Positions 54,168 through 64,000 of a DNA stretch of 64,000 nt are shown here, piece by piece. Source of the stretch: Rhodospirillum sp. (GTDB lineage: Bacteria > Pseudomonadota > Alphaproteobacteria > Rhodospirillales > Rhodospirillaceae); contig JAIOYK010000018.1 in NCBI GenBank assembly GCA_021741145.1, forward strand, positions 28,752 through 92,751, written 5' to 3'. The translations under genes were made by a program, and so were the position numbers. The notes under the pieces are model-generated. The model did no database searches, was not told the origin of the DNA, and saw nothing but the letters and a program-made list of their open reading frames with translations. Position 1 is the first letter of the stretch. Each line of letters starts with the position of its first letter.

Positions 54168-55214
54168 CTATTTGGGAAGTTTGACCAGCAGGAATTGGGT
54201 TATCTGCTTTTCACTGAAGTTGTTGTCCGATACCAGGATCACGGTCGGCGCGCCGTCGACCTCCGGGCCCCAGGCCATGCCCTCCAGGTTGTCGATCCGC
54301 TCCAGCGGCGACCCGTTCTTCAACTCGAGCAGGAGACCCTTGCGCAGGGGTGTGATGTCCTTGCCTTCCAGCCCGTCGATGGCCAGGGTGTCCGTGGCGC
54401 TTTCGTCGGTGGCGCGGTAGAGGCGCACCATGTTGCCCATCCCCGCGGAAAACGCCCGCTCCAGGGACAGGTAGCCCCCGTTGGGATGGGCCAAAAGGGC
54501 CACCAGGCCACAGGTCCGGAAGCCGTCGGCGGGCTTGGGCCGCAGGATCACCTTGTCCACGGGATAGGCCCGCTCCGTGACGGGCTCGGCGGTGGCCGCG
54601 TCCAGGGTCAGGAGGCGGACCAGGGTTCCCGTGCTGACGTCGGCCACGGGGCCGTCTCCCTCCAGCGCGTTCTCCACCCCCAGGATCACCTGCTTGCCGT
54701 CGAGGGAGATGGCGACACTTTCATAGCTTAGATTCTTGCGGGGGTGATCGTAGCGCTCCGGCGTGTGGAACGCCCGGATCTGAGTTCCATCCTTGGCCAT
54801 CAGGCCGGCGTATGGCTTACCCATCGCGTCCCGCTCGTGGGCCCAAGCCAGGGTGCCGTCGGGCAGCAATCGCATGGCTTCGGGATCCACGTCCTTGGCC
54901 TTGTAGGATCCTCCGTCGGGGTGTTTGATCTCGGTCATCGACAGGATCCGAACGCCCTGGATGCCTGTCCCATCGGCGTCGATGGACAGGGTATAGAAGC
55001 GGGCTGGACCCTTTTCCGCCTGATCATCGGACAGGGCCAGGTAATGCCCCGTCTCGGGATCCCGTTCCAATTCGGACAGGCCACCCACGGGAACGCCGTC
55101 AAAGGCGGTGTCGTTGGGCAGGATGAATTCGCCAAGGATTTGAGCATCGCCCGCCCGGGCCGGGGTGAGGGCGAGGGGAAACAGCGCGAGGGCAATCAAG
55201 GCGGACCGCATCAT
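54168..55214 (-). CDS. Esterase-like phytase-family protein, exported, 348 aa
   Basis: Signal peptide MMRSALIALALFPLALTPARA followed by a beta-propeller-type Phytase-like domain (PF13449 pattern): VGGLSELERDPETGHYLALSDD, DPEAMRLLPDGTLAWAHE, and NLEGMAWGPEVDGAPTVILVSDNNF. Enzymatic substrate unknown. The ATG at 55214 follows a GGAG 8 bases upstream. It is transcribed in the same direction as the downstream chrA. Confidence 0.82.
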   Translation of the reverse strand: MMRSALIALALFPLALTPARAGDAQILGEFILPNDTAFDGVPVGGLSELERDPETGHYLALSDDQAEKGPARFYTLSIDADGTGIQGVRILSMTEIKHPDGGSYKAKDVDPEAMRLLPDGTLAWAHERDAMGKPYAGLMAKDGTQIRAFHTPERYDHPRKNLSYESVAISLDGKQVILGVENALEGDGPVADVSTGTLVRLLTLDAATAEPVTERAYPVDKVILRPKPADGFRTCGLVALLAHPNGGYLSLERAFSAGMGNMVRLYRATDESATDTLAIDGLEGKDITPLRKGLLLELKNGSPLERIDNLEGMAWGPEVDGAPTVILVSDNNFSEKQITQFLLVKLPK

Positions 55215-55381
55215 CACGGACACTCCAAAAAAAGCTGAAGGGAAGGGGACGCGTGGGGGATTTGGGGAAGGCATGGGATCAAACGGCATCGTGATGGGGA
55301 TCTTATCAACGTCCGTATCACCGTGGATAGACCAAAAGGTCTTGATTCACCGCCTGGGTGTTTGACCCCGGCGTGCGGTTC

Positions 55382-56638
55382 TCAGGGTGCCAGAAGGATG
55401 CCACCGGTGACGGCCAGGGCCAGGACGATGATCCAGGGGGGAAGCCGCCAGACTCGGAGGGCGAGGAAGGCTCCCGCCGCCAGCGCGGCCTCCGGGCCGT
55501 CATGGACGGAGGTAGCCACGACCGGATCCCAGAACGCCGCGGCGAGCAGGCCGACCACACCGGCGTTGACCCCAGCCAGGGCGGCGCGGAGTCCCGGGCG
55601 GCTCTCCAGGCGTCCCCAAAACGGAAGAACGCCGAGGAGCAGCAAGAAGCCGGGCAGGAAAATGGCAAGGGTTCCGATGGCGGCCAAGGTCAGGGCCGCT
55701 CCGACCCCCATCCCGAGACCCTGGCCAGCCGCCGCCCCCAGGTAGGAGCCGATGGTGAACAGGGGGCCGGGCATGGCCTGGGCCAAACCGTACCCGGCCA
55801 GGAAGCGGGGGGAGTCCACCAGTCCGGCGCCCACCACCTCCGCCTGGAGCAGGGGCAGCACCACATGACCACCACCGAAGACCAACGCGCCGGCACGGAA
55901 CAGGGAGTCGAAAACCTGGAAGCCCGTCCCCCATGCGCTGGCCAGCGGGAGCCCCAGAAGCAGGACCGCGAACAGGATCAGGCGAAAGACCCCCCTCCCG
56001 GCACCGAGAGGGAGGGTCTCGTGCTTCGTGGGGGGCGGAGGCGGACCCCGGTCCAGGGCGATCCAGGCGACGAGGCCGGAGAGCGCCAAGGGCAGGATCT
56101 GCCCAAGGGCGAGGGGCAGGTCCGTCAAAGGCCAGACGAGGACAACCGCCAGGGTCCCCACGGCCAGGGTCGCCCGGAATCGATCCGGGCAAAGGGATCG
56201 GGCCATGCCCAGGATGGCATCGGCGATGACCGCCACGGCCACCAGCTTCAATCCAGCCAGCACGCCCTGGGCCATGGGTCCCGCGACGAGGGCCACGCCC
56301 AGGGCCGCGAGCGCCATAACCAGCGCCGAGGGCAGGGTGAAGCCCAGGAAGGCGGCAAGGGCACCGGGCAGACCCGCCCGCCGCAGGCCAATGGCGAACC
56401 CCATTTGGCTGGACGCGGGTCCGGGCAGGAACTGGCAGAGGGCGAGCAGGGAGGCGAAAGAGTCCTCGTCGAGCCATTTCCGGCGGATGACGAAGGCCTT
56501 ATGGAAATACCCCAGATGGGCGATTGGTCCGCCAAAGGCGGTGACGCCCAGGACAAGGAAGGGGATCAGCACGTCCCGCGCGGTGCCCGCGCCCGGAGGG
56601 GGGGCGCTGGAAGGCGGAGGGGGGGATGGGGTCATCAT
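55382..56638 (-). CDS. chrA: Chromate transporter ChrA (two-domain CHR), 418 aa
   Basis: Inner-membrane transporter of the CHR superfamily, long (fused) form. Two homologous halves: residues about 20-190 with LGVTAFGGPIAHLGYF and FLPGPASSQMGFAIGL, and residues about 235-405 with GGGHVVLPLL, LAQAMPGPLFTIGSYLG. The ChrA name implies chromate/sulfate exchange; many homologues lack proof of that substrate. Start at 56638. Confidence 0.88.
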   Translation of the reverse strand: MMTPSPPPPSSAPPPGAGTARDVLIPFLVLGVTAFGGPIAHLGYFHKAFVIRRKWLDEDSFASLLALCQFLPGPASSQMGFAIGLRRAGLPGALAAFLGFTLPSALVMALAALGVALVAGPMAQGVLAGLKLVAVAVIADAILGMARSLCPDRFRATLAVGTLAVVLVWPLTDLPLALGQILPLALSGLVAWIALDRGPPPPPTKHETLPLGAGRGVFRLILFAVLLLGLPLASAWGTGFQVFDSLFRAGALVFGGGHVVLPLLQAEVVGAGLVDSPRFLAGYGLAQAMPGPLFTIGSYLGAAAGQGLGMGVGAALTLAAIGTLAIFLPGFLLLLGVLPFWGRLESRPGLRAALAGVNAGVVGLLAAAFWDPVVATSVHDGPEAALAAGAFLALRVWRLPPWIIVLALAVTGGILLAP

Positions 56639-57896
<1,258 letters not shown>

Positions 57897-58031
57897 GTTA
57901 GAGAGAGAGAAGTGGGAACCGGCGGAACCTGCCACCGCGTTTCCCTCCGGGCTTGCCAATGGATCGGTTCCGTCTGATCCATTGGGGCGGGGGGGGCGTA
58001 CTCGGGGCCGTCGAATAGGAGAGGGAAACTT

Positions 58032-59231
58032 ATGAATATTCATGAGTATCAAGCCAAGCAAGTCTTGGCGAAGTACGGCGTGCCCGTACTCAAGGGGGGC
58101 GTGGCCTACACTCCGGAGGAGGCCGCCAAGGCCGCCCAGGAGTTGGGTGGTCCGGTTTTCGTGGTGAAGTCCCAGATCCACGCCGGTGGGCGCGGGAAAG
58201 GGACGTTCAAGGAAGCCGCCGCGGGCGATAAGGGCGGCGTTCGCGTCGTTAAGTCCGTGGAAGAGGTTATGGAAAACGCCAAGCAGATGCTTGGTCACAC
58301 CCTGGTGACTCACCAGTCCGGCCCCGAAGGCAAGCAAGTCAAGCGCGTTTATATCGAGGACGGCTGCGACATCAAGCGCGAGCTGTATCTGTCCCTTCTG
58401 GTGGACCGCTCCACCTCCTCCGTGACCGTGATGGCCTCGACCGAGGGCGGCATGGACATCGAGGAAGTGGCCGCCGAGACCCCGGAGAAGCTGTTCTTCC
58501 AGTCCATTGACCCGGCGACCGGCGTTTCCGGCTTCCACTGCCGGAACGTTGCCTTCGCGCTCGGCCTTGAAGGCAAGCAGGTTGGTGCCTTCGTCAAACT
58601 GATGACCGCGCTGTATACCTGCTTCGTCGACACCGACTGCTCCATGCTGGAAATCAACCCGCTCGTCGTCACCGGCGAGGGCGCGGTGATCCCGCTGGAC
58701 TGCAAGATGAATTTCGACTCCAACGCCCTCTACCGTCACCCGGACCTGATGGAATACCGGGACGAGGACGAAGAAGATCCGATGGAGCTGGAAGCCTCCA
58801 AGCACGACCTCAACTACATCAAGCTTGATGGCGCCATCGGCTGCATGGTCAACGGCGCGGGCCTGGCCATGGCCACCATGGACATCATCAAGCTGAAGGG
58901 GGGCTCGCCCGCGAACTTCCTGGACGTCGGTGGCGGCGCCACCAAGGAACGCGTCACCGCGGCCTTCAAGATCATTCTGTCCGACCCGAACGTGGAAGGC
59001 ATCCTGGTCAACATCTTCGGCGGTATCATGCGCTGTGATGTGATCGCCGAGGGCGTCATCGCCGCGGCCAAGGAAGTCTCGCTGAACGTTCCTCTCGTTG
59101 TCCGCCTGGAAGGCACCAACGTGGAACTCGGCAAGAAGATCATGGCCGAATCCGGTCTGCCGATTATCGCCGCGGACAATTTGGCCGACGCCGCCGAAAA
59201 GGTGGTCAAAGCGGTGAAGGAGGCTTCCTGA
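58032..59231 (+). CDS. sucC: Succinyl-CoA synthetase beta subunit, 399 aa
   Basis: ATP-grasp subunit making succinate and NTP from succinyl-CoA, with SucD. Seen: [46 protein letters not shown] and [14 protein letters not shown]. 135 bases after mdh. The stop overlaps the sucD start by one base (TGATG), so the two subunits are made together. Confidence 0.97.
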   Translation: MNIHEYQAKQVLAKYGVPVLKGGVAYTPEEAAKAAQELGGPVFVVKSQIHAGGRGKGTFKEAAAGDKGGVRVVKSVEEVMENAKQMLGHTLVTHQSGPEGKQVKRVYIEDGCDIKRELYLSLLVDRSTSSVTVMASTEGGMDIEEVAAETPEKLFFQSIDPATGVSGFHCRNVAFALGLEGKQVGAFVKLMTALYTCFVDTDCSMLEINPLVVTGEGAVIPLDCKMNFDSNALYRHPDLMEYRDEDEEDPMELEASKHDLNYIKLDGAIGCMVNGAGLAMATMDIIKLKGGSPANFLDVGGGATKERVTAAFKIILSDPNVEGILVNIFGGIMRCDVIAEGVIAAAKEVSLNVPLVVRLEGTNVELGKKIMAESGLPIIAADNLADAAEKVVKAVKEAS

Positions 59232-60109
59232 TGTCTGTCCTTATTGGCAAGGATACCAAGGTTATCTGTCAGGGCTTCACCGGCTCGCAGGGGACCTTCC
59301 ACTCCGAACAGGCAATCGCCTACGGGACCAAGATGGTTGGTGGCGTAACCCCCGGTAAGGGCGGATCCACCCACCTCGACCTGCCGGTCTTCGACACCGT
59401 GGCCCAGGCCAAGGAAGCCACCGGTTGCAACGCGTCGGTCATTTATGTACCGCCGCCGTTCGCCGCCGACGCCATCCTCGAGGCCATCGCCGCCGAGATC
59501 GAACTGGCCGTCTGCATCACCGAAGGCATTCCCGTGTTGGACATGGTCAAGGTGAAGCGGGCCCTCCAGGGCAGCGCCACCCGCCTGATCGGTCCGAACT
59601 GCCCCGGCGTGATCACCCCCGGCGAGTGCAAGATCGGCATCATGCCCGGTCACATTCACCGTCGCGGCAAGATCGGCGTCGTGTCCCGGTCCGGGACGCT
59701 GACCTATGAAGCGGTGGCGCAGACCACCGCGGCGGGTCTGGGCCAATCCACCTGCATCGGTATCGGTGGTGATCCGGTCAACGGCACCAACTTCATCGAC
59801 TGCCTGGAGATGTTCCTGGACGATCCCGAGACCGAGGGAATCATCATGATCGGTGAAATCGGTGGGTCGGCCGAGGAAGAAGCCGCCGAGTTCGTCAAGC
59901 AGTCCAAGGTGAAGAAGCCCATGTGTGGCTTTATCGCCGGTGTGACCGCGCCCCCGGGCAAGCGGATGGGCCATGCTGGCGCCATCATCTCCGGCGGCAA
60001 GGGCACCGCGGGCGACAAGCAGGAAGCGATGAAGTCCGCTGGTATCCTGGTCGCCGACAGCCCGTCGGCCCTGGGCAGCACCATGGTCGAGGCCATGAAA
60101 AAGGCCTAA
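59231..60109 (+). CDS. sucD: Succinyl-CoA synthetase alpha subunit, 292 aa
   Basis: CoA-binding subunit with the phosphohistidine. Seen: [44 protein letters not shown] [11 protein letters not shown] and the phosphorylated His in [17 protein letters not shown]. Same length as family. Followed by a hairpin before sucA. Confidence 0.97.
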   Translation: MSVLIGKDTKVICQGFTGSQGTFHSEQAIAYGTKMVGGVTPGKGGSTHLDLPVFDTVAQAKEATGCNASVIYVPPPFAADAILEAIAAEIELAVCITEGIPVLDMVKVKRALQGSATRLIGPNCPGVITPGECKIGIMPGHIHRRGKIGVVSRSGTLTYEAVAQTTAAGLGQSTCIGIGGDPVNGTNFIDCLEMFLDDPETEGIIMIGEIGGSAEEEAAEFVKQSKVKKPMCGFIAGVTAPPGKRMGHAGAIISGGKGTAGDKQEAMKSAGILVADSPSALGSTMVEAMKKA

Positions 60110-60130
60110 TAATATTACGGGAGTACCCCG

Positions 60131-60157
60131 CCCCCCCGGAAAAATCGTCCGGGGGGG
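60131..60157 (+). terminator. Hairpin between sucD and sucA
   Basis: Perfect 10-bp stem (60131-60140 and 60148-60157, loop AAAATCG) 21 bases past sucD, followed only by TT. Partial termination or RNA processing may set the sucCD:sucAB ratio. Confidence 0.6.
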
Positions 60158-60364
60158 TTCCCGTAGCCCAAAAGGGCACCATAGTATGTGAAGGCCGGGG
60201 GGGAGAGAGCCCTCGGAACTGGTCAACAATGAACAGAGTGCCTGTTTGGAGCCCACGCCCCTCCTGCTCCCTTCACCTTCGACCCTAGACATCCCCCGAA
60301 GCCTAGACAGCGAAGCGCGAACCCGAAGCATGGAAGGCCGTATCCCCTCCCCAGGCCCGCGGAA

Positions 60365-63322
60365 ATGGGTGGTGACGTGGAAACGTCTTTTCTAACCGGC
60401 GCGAACGCGGTGTATATCGCCGAGGTTTACAGCCGTTATATGGAGGATCCGTCCTCCGTCGACCCGAGTTGGGTTGAGCTGTTCCAGGAACTGCGCGACG
60501 GCGCCGACGACCTGTCCGGAGATCTGGTCGGTCCGTCCTGGACATCCCGAGGCAACAAGGTCATCGGTGCCGCGGATTCCGAATACACCTTAGCCAAGCC
60601 GGGCAAGGGCGCGGGACAGAATGGCGGCGCGAAAGCCGACCAGGGCGCCAGCCAGGCAGAGATTCGGGCCAGAACCCTGGATTCCATCCGCGCGTTGATG
60701 ATGATCCGCGCCTATCGGGTGCGGGGACATCTGATGGCTGATTTGGACCCCCTGGGCCTGCACAAGACCAACGAGCATCCCGAGCTGGACTACCGGTCCT
60801 ATGGCTTTGTCGAGGCCGACCTGGATCGCGAGATCTTCATCGACAACGTCCTGGGCATGGAAAGCGCTCCCTTACGCAAGATCATCGATGTGGTCCGCGA
60901 CACCTATTGCGGGACCATTGGCGTCGAGTTCATGCATATCCAGGATCCGGACCAGAAGAGCTGGATCCAGCGCCGCATCGAGTCCGAGCGCAATCAGACC
61001 AAGTTCACCCTCGAGGGCAAAAAGGCGATCCTTGAGCGCCTGACCGAAGCCGAGGGCTTCGAGAAGTTCTTGCAGGTCAAGTACACCGGCACGAAGCGGT
61101 TTGGTCTGGAAGGGGGGGAAAGCGTCATCCCGGCCCTGGAGCAGATCCTCAAGCGTGGCAGCCAGCTTGGTTTGGTGGATGTGAACCTGGGGATGGCCCA
61201 CCGGGGCCGTCTGAACGTGTTGACCGCCATCATGCACAAACCCTACCGGGCGATTTTCTCGGAGTTCCAAGGGAATAGCGCCAATCCGGACGACGTCCAA
61301 GGCTCCGGCGACGTGAAGTACCATTTGGGCACCTCCTCGGACCGGGAATTCGACGGCAATGTCGTCCACTTGTCCCTGCAGGCCAACCCATCCCACCTGG
61401 AAGCCGCGGACCCCGTGGTGTTGGGCAAGGTGCGGGCCAAGCAGACCCTGATCGGGGACCTTGAGCTCGGTCGCAAAAAGGCCATGGCGATCCTGATCCA
61501 CGGTGACGCCGCCTTCGCCGGGCAGGGTCTGGTGGCCGAATGCTTCGGCCTCTCCCAGTTGAAGGGCTACCGCACTGGCGGCACCATCCATATCGTCATC
61601 AATAACCAGATCGGTTTCACCACCAGCCCGCAGTACTCCCGGTCTGGCCAGTATTGCACGGACATCGCCAAGATGGTCCAGGCGCCGATCCTGCATTGTA
61701 ATGGCGATGATCCCGAGGCCGTGGTCCATGCGGCCCGCATCGCCACCGAGTTCCGGCAGGAATTCGCCGTCGACGTGGTGGTGGACATGGTCTGCTACCG
61801 CCGCCATGGCCACAACGAAAGCGACGAGCCAGCTTTCACCCAGCCGGTCATGTATCGGAAGATCGCCAAGACGGAGACGACGCGGACCCTCTACGCCAAC
61901 AAGCTGGTGGCCGAGGGCGTGCTCTCCCAGGGTGAAGCGGACGCCATGCACGACTTCTTCACCGCCAGGATGGAAGAAGAATATCAGGCCGGATCCAACT
62001 ACAAGCCCAACCGCGCCGACTGGTTGGCGGGCAAGTGGGAAGGGCTGGAGGCCATGAATGGCGAGGAAGAATATCGCCAGGATAAGACCCCCATCAGCGC
62101 CGAGGACCTGAAGCATGTCGGGACCGTGTTGGGGACTCCACCCGGGAATTTCGACGTCAACCGCAAGATCCTTCGACAGATGAAGGCCAAGTTGCAAATG
62201 GTCGAAACCGGTGAGGGCTTCGACTGGGCCATGGGCGAGGCCCTGGCCTTCGGCTCCCTGGTCAAGGACGGGCATCCCGTGCGTCTGTCCGGCCAGGATT
62301 CCGGGCGCGGGACCTTCTCCCACCGCCATTCGGTCCTGGTCGATCAGCGGACGGAGGAGCGGTTCATTCCCTTGGAGCACATCTCCAAGGATCAGGCCCG
62401 CTACGAGGTGATCGACAGCCCGCTGTCGGAGTTCTCGGTGCTCGGCTACGAATACGGCTACTCCCTATCCGAGCCCCGGGCCCTGGTGCTCTGGGAAGCC
62501 CAGTTCGGTGACTTCGCCAATGGCGCCCAGGTGATCTTCGACCAGTTCATCAGCTCCGGCGAAAGCAAGTGGCTGCGCATGTCCGGTCTGGTCTGTCTGT
62601 TGCCCCATGGCTACGAGGGGCAGGGTCCCGAGCATTCCTCCGCTCGGCCCGAGCGCTATCTGCAGCTCTGTGCCCAGGACAACATGCAGGTCTGCAACCT
62701 GACGACCCCGGCGAACTACTTCCACGCCCTGCGTCGGCAGGTCCTGCGGAACTTCCGCAAGCCCCTGATCGTCATGTCGCCCAAGTCCTTGCTGCGCCAC
62801 AAGCTGGCCATCAGCACGGCCACGGACTTCACCGACCACGGCTTCCGCCGGGTCATCGGCGAAACCGCCACCACCCTGGCCGCGGACGACAAGATCCGGC
62901 GCGTGGTGCTCTGTTCGGGCAAGGTCTACTACGACCTTTACCAAGCGCGAGAAGACCAGGGCATCGACGATGTTGTCCTCGTCCGGGTCGAGCAGCTGTA
63001 TCCCTGGCCCAAGGACACCCTGATGGCCATCCTGAAGCGCTATCCCAACGCCGACGTGGTTTGGTGCCAGGAAGAACCGGCCAATATGGGCTACTGGATG
63101 TTCGTTGACCGGCGCATCGACTACGCGTTGGAGGAACTGGAGCACAAGTATCGGCGTGTGTCTTACGCGGGCCGTCCGGCCTCGGCTTCTCCGGCGACCG
63201 GATCCAACCGCGAGCACGGTCGCGAGCAAAACCTGCTCGTGGAACAGGCCCTGACCTGGAAGCGGGACGTCCTGCCCCAGCCCTTCCGTCGGGCCACCAA
63301 GCTCAGCATTATCGGTCAGTGA
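60365..63322 (+). CDS. sucA: 2-Oxoglutarate dehydrogenase E1 component, 985 aa
   Basis: Thiamin-diphosphate enzyme that decarboxylates 2-oxoglutarate. Seen: the N-terminal SFLTGANAVYIAEVYSRYMEDP, IRAYRVRGHLMADLDPLGL, ThDP-binding regions around FFGMAHRG-like LGMAHRGRLNVL, GHNESDEPAFTQPVMY, then the transketolase C-terminal half (AQDNMQVCNLTTPANYFHALRRQ). Start ATG 60365, with a GTG four codons later also possible. Length is typical. It pairs with sucB (E2) immediately downstream. Confidence 0.97.
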   Translation: MGGDVETSFLTGANAVYIAEVYSRYMEDPSSVDPSWVELFQELRDGADDLSGDLVGPSWTSRGNKVIGAADSEYTLAKPGKGAGQNGGAKADQGASQAEIRARTLDSIRALMMIRAYRVRGHLMADLDPLGLHKTNEHPELDYRSYGFVEADLDREIFIDNVLGMESAPLRKIIDVVRDTYCGTIGVEFMHIQDPDQKSWIQRRIESERNQTKFTLEGKKAILERLTEAEGFEKFLQVKYTGTKRFGLEGGESVIPALEQILKRGSQLGLVDVNLGMAHRGRLNVLTAIMHKPYRAIFSEFQGNSANPDDVQGSGDVKYHLGTSSDREFDGNVVHLSLQANPSHLEAADPVVLGKVRAKQTLIGDLELGRKKAMAILIHGDAAFAGQGLVAECFGLSQLKGYRTGGTIHIVINNQIGFTTSPQYSRSGQYCTDIAKMVQAPILHCNGDDPEAVVHAARIATEFRQEFAVDVVVDMVCYRRHGHNESDEPAFTQPVMYRKIAKTETTRTLYANKLVAEGVLSQGEADAMHDFFTARMEEEYQAGSNYKPNRADWLAGKWEGLEAMNGEEEYRQDKTPISAEDLKHVGTVLGTPPGNFDVNRKILRQMKAKLQMVETGEGFDWAMGEALAFGSLVKDGHPVRLSGQDSGRGTFSHRHSVLVDQRTEERFIPLEHISKDQARYEVIDSPLSEFSVLGYEYGYSLSEPRALVLWEAQFGDFANGAQVIFDQFISSGESKWLRMSGLVCLLPHGYEGQGPEHSSARPERYLQLCAQDNMQVCNLTTPANYFHALRRQVLRNFRKPLIVMSPKSLLRHKLAISTATDFTDHGFRRVIGETATTLAADDKIRRVVLCSGKVYYDLYQAREDQGIDDVVLVRVEQLYPWPKDTLMAILKRYPNADVVWCQEEPANMGYWMFVDRRIDYALEELEHKYRRVSYAGRPASASPATGSNREHGREQNLLVEQALTWKRDVLPQPFRRATKLSIIGQ

Positions 63323-63382
63323 CCCCGGTCGCGCTTAAGATCAATCATTCGCAAGAACGCAGAGTCCAGGAGACATCCATCC

Positions 63383-64000
63383 ATGGCCACCGAAATCACC
63401 GTGCCCCAACTGGGCGAGTCCGTGTCCGAGGCGACGGTCGCCAAGTGGTTCAAGCAGGTGGGCGACGCCGTCGCCGTCGATGAACCCCTCGTTGAGCTGG
63501 AGACCGACAAGGTCACCGTCGAGGTTCCTTCACCGTCCGCGGGCGTGCTGACCGAAATCGTCGCCGCTGAAGGCGCCGAGGTTGAAGTTGGCGCCATTCT
63601 CGCCGTTCTGGGCGAGGGATCCGGCGCCGCTCCGGCCCCCAAGAAGGCGGAGGCACCCAAGGCCGAGGCGCCCAAGGCCGAGGAAAAGAAAGCCGAAGCC
63701 CCCAAGGCTACTCCGGTCGCGGTCCCGGCGGCCAAAGCCGCCAATCTCGACTATCCCCTGCCGCCCGCCGTGCGCAAGCTGGTGGACGACAACGCGCTGG
63801 ATCCCTCCAAGATCCCGGCGACCGGTAAGGACGGTCGCCTGACGCGCGAGGACGTGGTGAAGTACATGAACGCTCCGGCGGTTCCCGCCCCCGCGGCGGC
63901 GGCCCCTGCCGGCGCGGCCTGCACCAAGCCCGCGGGCCCGCGGCGCGAGCCCGCCGAGCCCGAGGAAGAGGTCAAAATGACGCGCCTGCGGCGGAAGAGC
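63383..64000 (+). CDS. sucB: 2-Oxoglutarate dehydrogenase E2 component (cut by window end)
   Basis: Dihydrolipoyl succinyltransferase; only about the first 206 residues are present. Residues 1-75 are a lipoyl domain (GESVSEATVAKWFKQVGDAV, lipoyl Lys in ELETDKVTVEVPSP), then an Ala/Pro/Lys linker, then the E1/E3-binding domain (PAVRKLVDDNALDPSKIPATGKDGRLTREDVVKYM). The acyltransferase domain lies beyond base 64000. ATG at 63383 has CAGGAGA ahead. Confidence 0.95.
   Translation, partial: MATEITVPQLGESVSEATVAKWFKQVGDAVAVDEPLVELETDKVTVEVPSPSAGVLTEIVAAEGAEVEVGAILAVLGEGSGAAPAPKKAEAPKAEAPKAEEKKAEAPKATPVAVPAAKAANLDYPLPPAVRKLVDDNALDPSKIPATGKDGRLTREDVVKYMNAPAVPAPAAAAPAGAACTKPAGPRREPAEPEEEVKMTRLRRKS

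Overview
The window is a GC-rich chromosomal segment of an alphaproteobacterium, most likely a member of the Rhodospirillales/Rhodospirillaceae. The grounds are gene content and order (zapE near mdh-sucC-sucD-sucA-sucB, sdhC-D-A-B, ffh-rpsP-rimM-trmD-rplS, leuC-leuD-leuB, alphaproteobacterial SspB, DUF1127, RHH_4 protein), a circularly permuted tmRNA typical of Alphaproteobacteria, and two porins of the type found in that family. No phage, transposase, CRISPR array, rRNA or tRNA gene was seen. Most of the window is core metabolism and translation or secretion machinery, so I do not claim a wholly new system; the less ordinary signals are mainly regulatory and RNA features.

Layout. 1-5.4 kb: the 3' part of ilvE, an uncharacterised coiled-coil protein, a NADAR-domain protein, a glutathione S-transferase, a DUF1127 protein and two tandem, translationally coupled GcvA-like LysR regulators. 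5.5-15 kb: a TPR-sulfotransferase, two near-duplicate porins each with a terminator, a histidine phosphatase and a 1253-residue AsmA-like protein. 15-21 kb: an RHH protein, an alpha/beta hydrolase divergent from a BKACE enzyme, a TfoX-N protein, class I fumarase, sspB, a permuted ssrA (tmRNA) and a GNAT pseudogene. 21-27.5 kb: the overlapping minus-strand operon dapF-mtaB-ftsY-adenine deaminase, then a nitroreductase-marR operon with a pair of operator-like palindromes. 27.5-30.2 kb: queuosine precursor genes queC-queD-queE and queF, with a candidate preQ1-I riboswitch ahead of queC and a 60-bp direct repeat between queE and queF.

30.4-41 kb: ffh-rpsP-rimM-trmD-rplS, leuC-leuD-leuB, a 1.1-kb intergenic region with a palindrome and a possible small RNA, a SleB-type cell-wall hydrolase and asd. 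41-47 kb (minus strand): an Mcl2-like malyl-CoA thioesterase/lyase and mesaconyl-CoA hydratase (ethylmalonyl-CoA pathway) directly upstream of sdhCDAB. 47-56.7 kb: pyridoxal kinase, a globin-coupled diguanylate cyclase, a LysE exporter, a lipoprotein beside large palindromes, a DHH phosphoesterase, zapE, a YciI protein, an esterase-like phytase-family protein and ChrA. 56.9-64 kb: mdh-sucC-sucD-sucA-sucB (cut by the window end).

How they fit together: fumarase, succinate dehydrogenase, malate dehydrogenase, succinyl-CoA synthetase and 2-oxoglutarate dehydrogenase cover a large part of the TCA cycle. The mch/mcl2 pair points to acetyl-CoA assimilation by the ethylmalonyl-CoA pathway, which feeds the same cycle. 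ssrA and sspB sit together, so the RNA that tags stalled proteins lies beside the adaptor that hands tagged proteins to ClpXP. All functions are inferred by reading the translated sequence; no database search was run.
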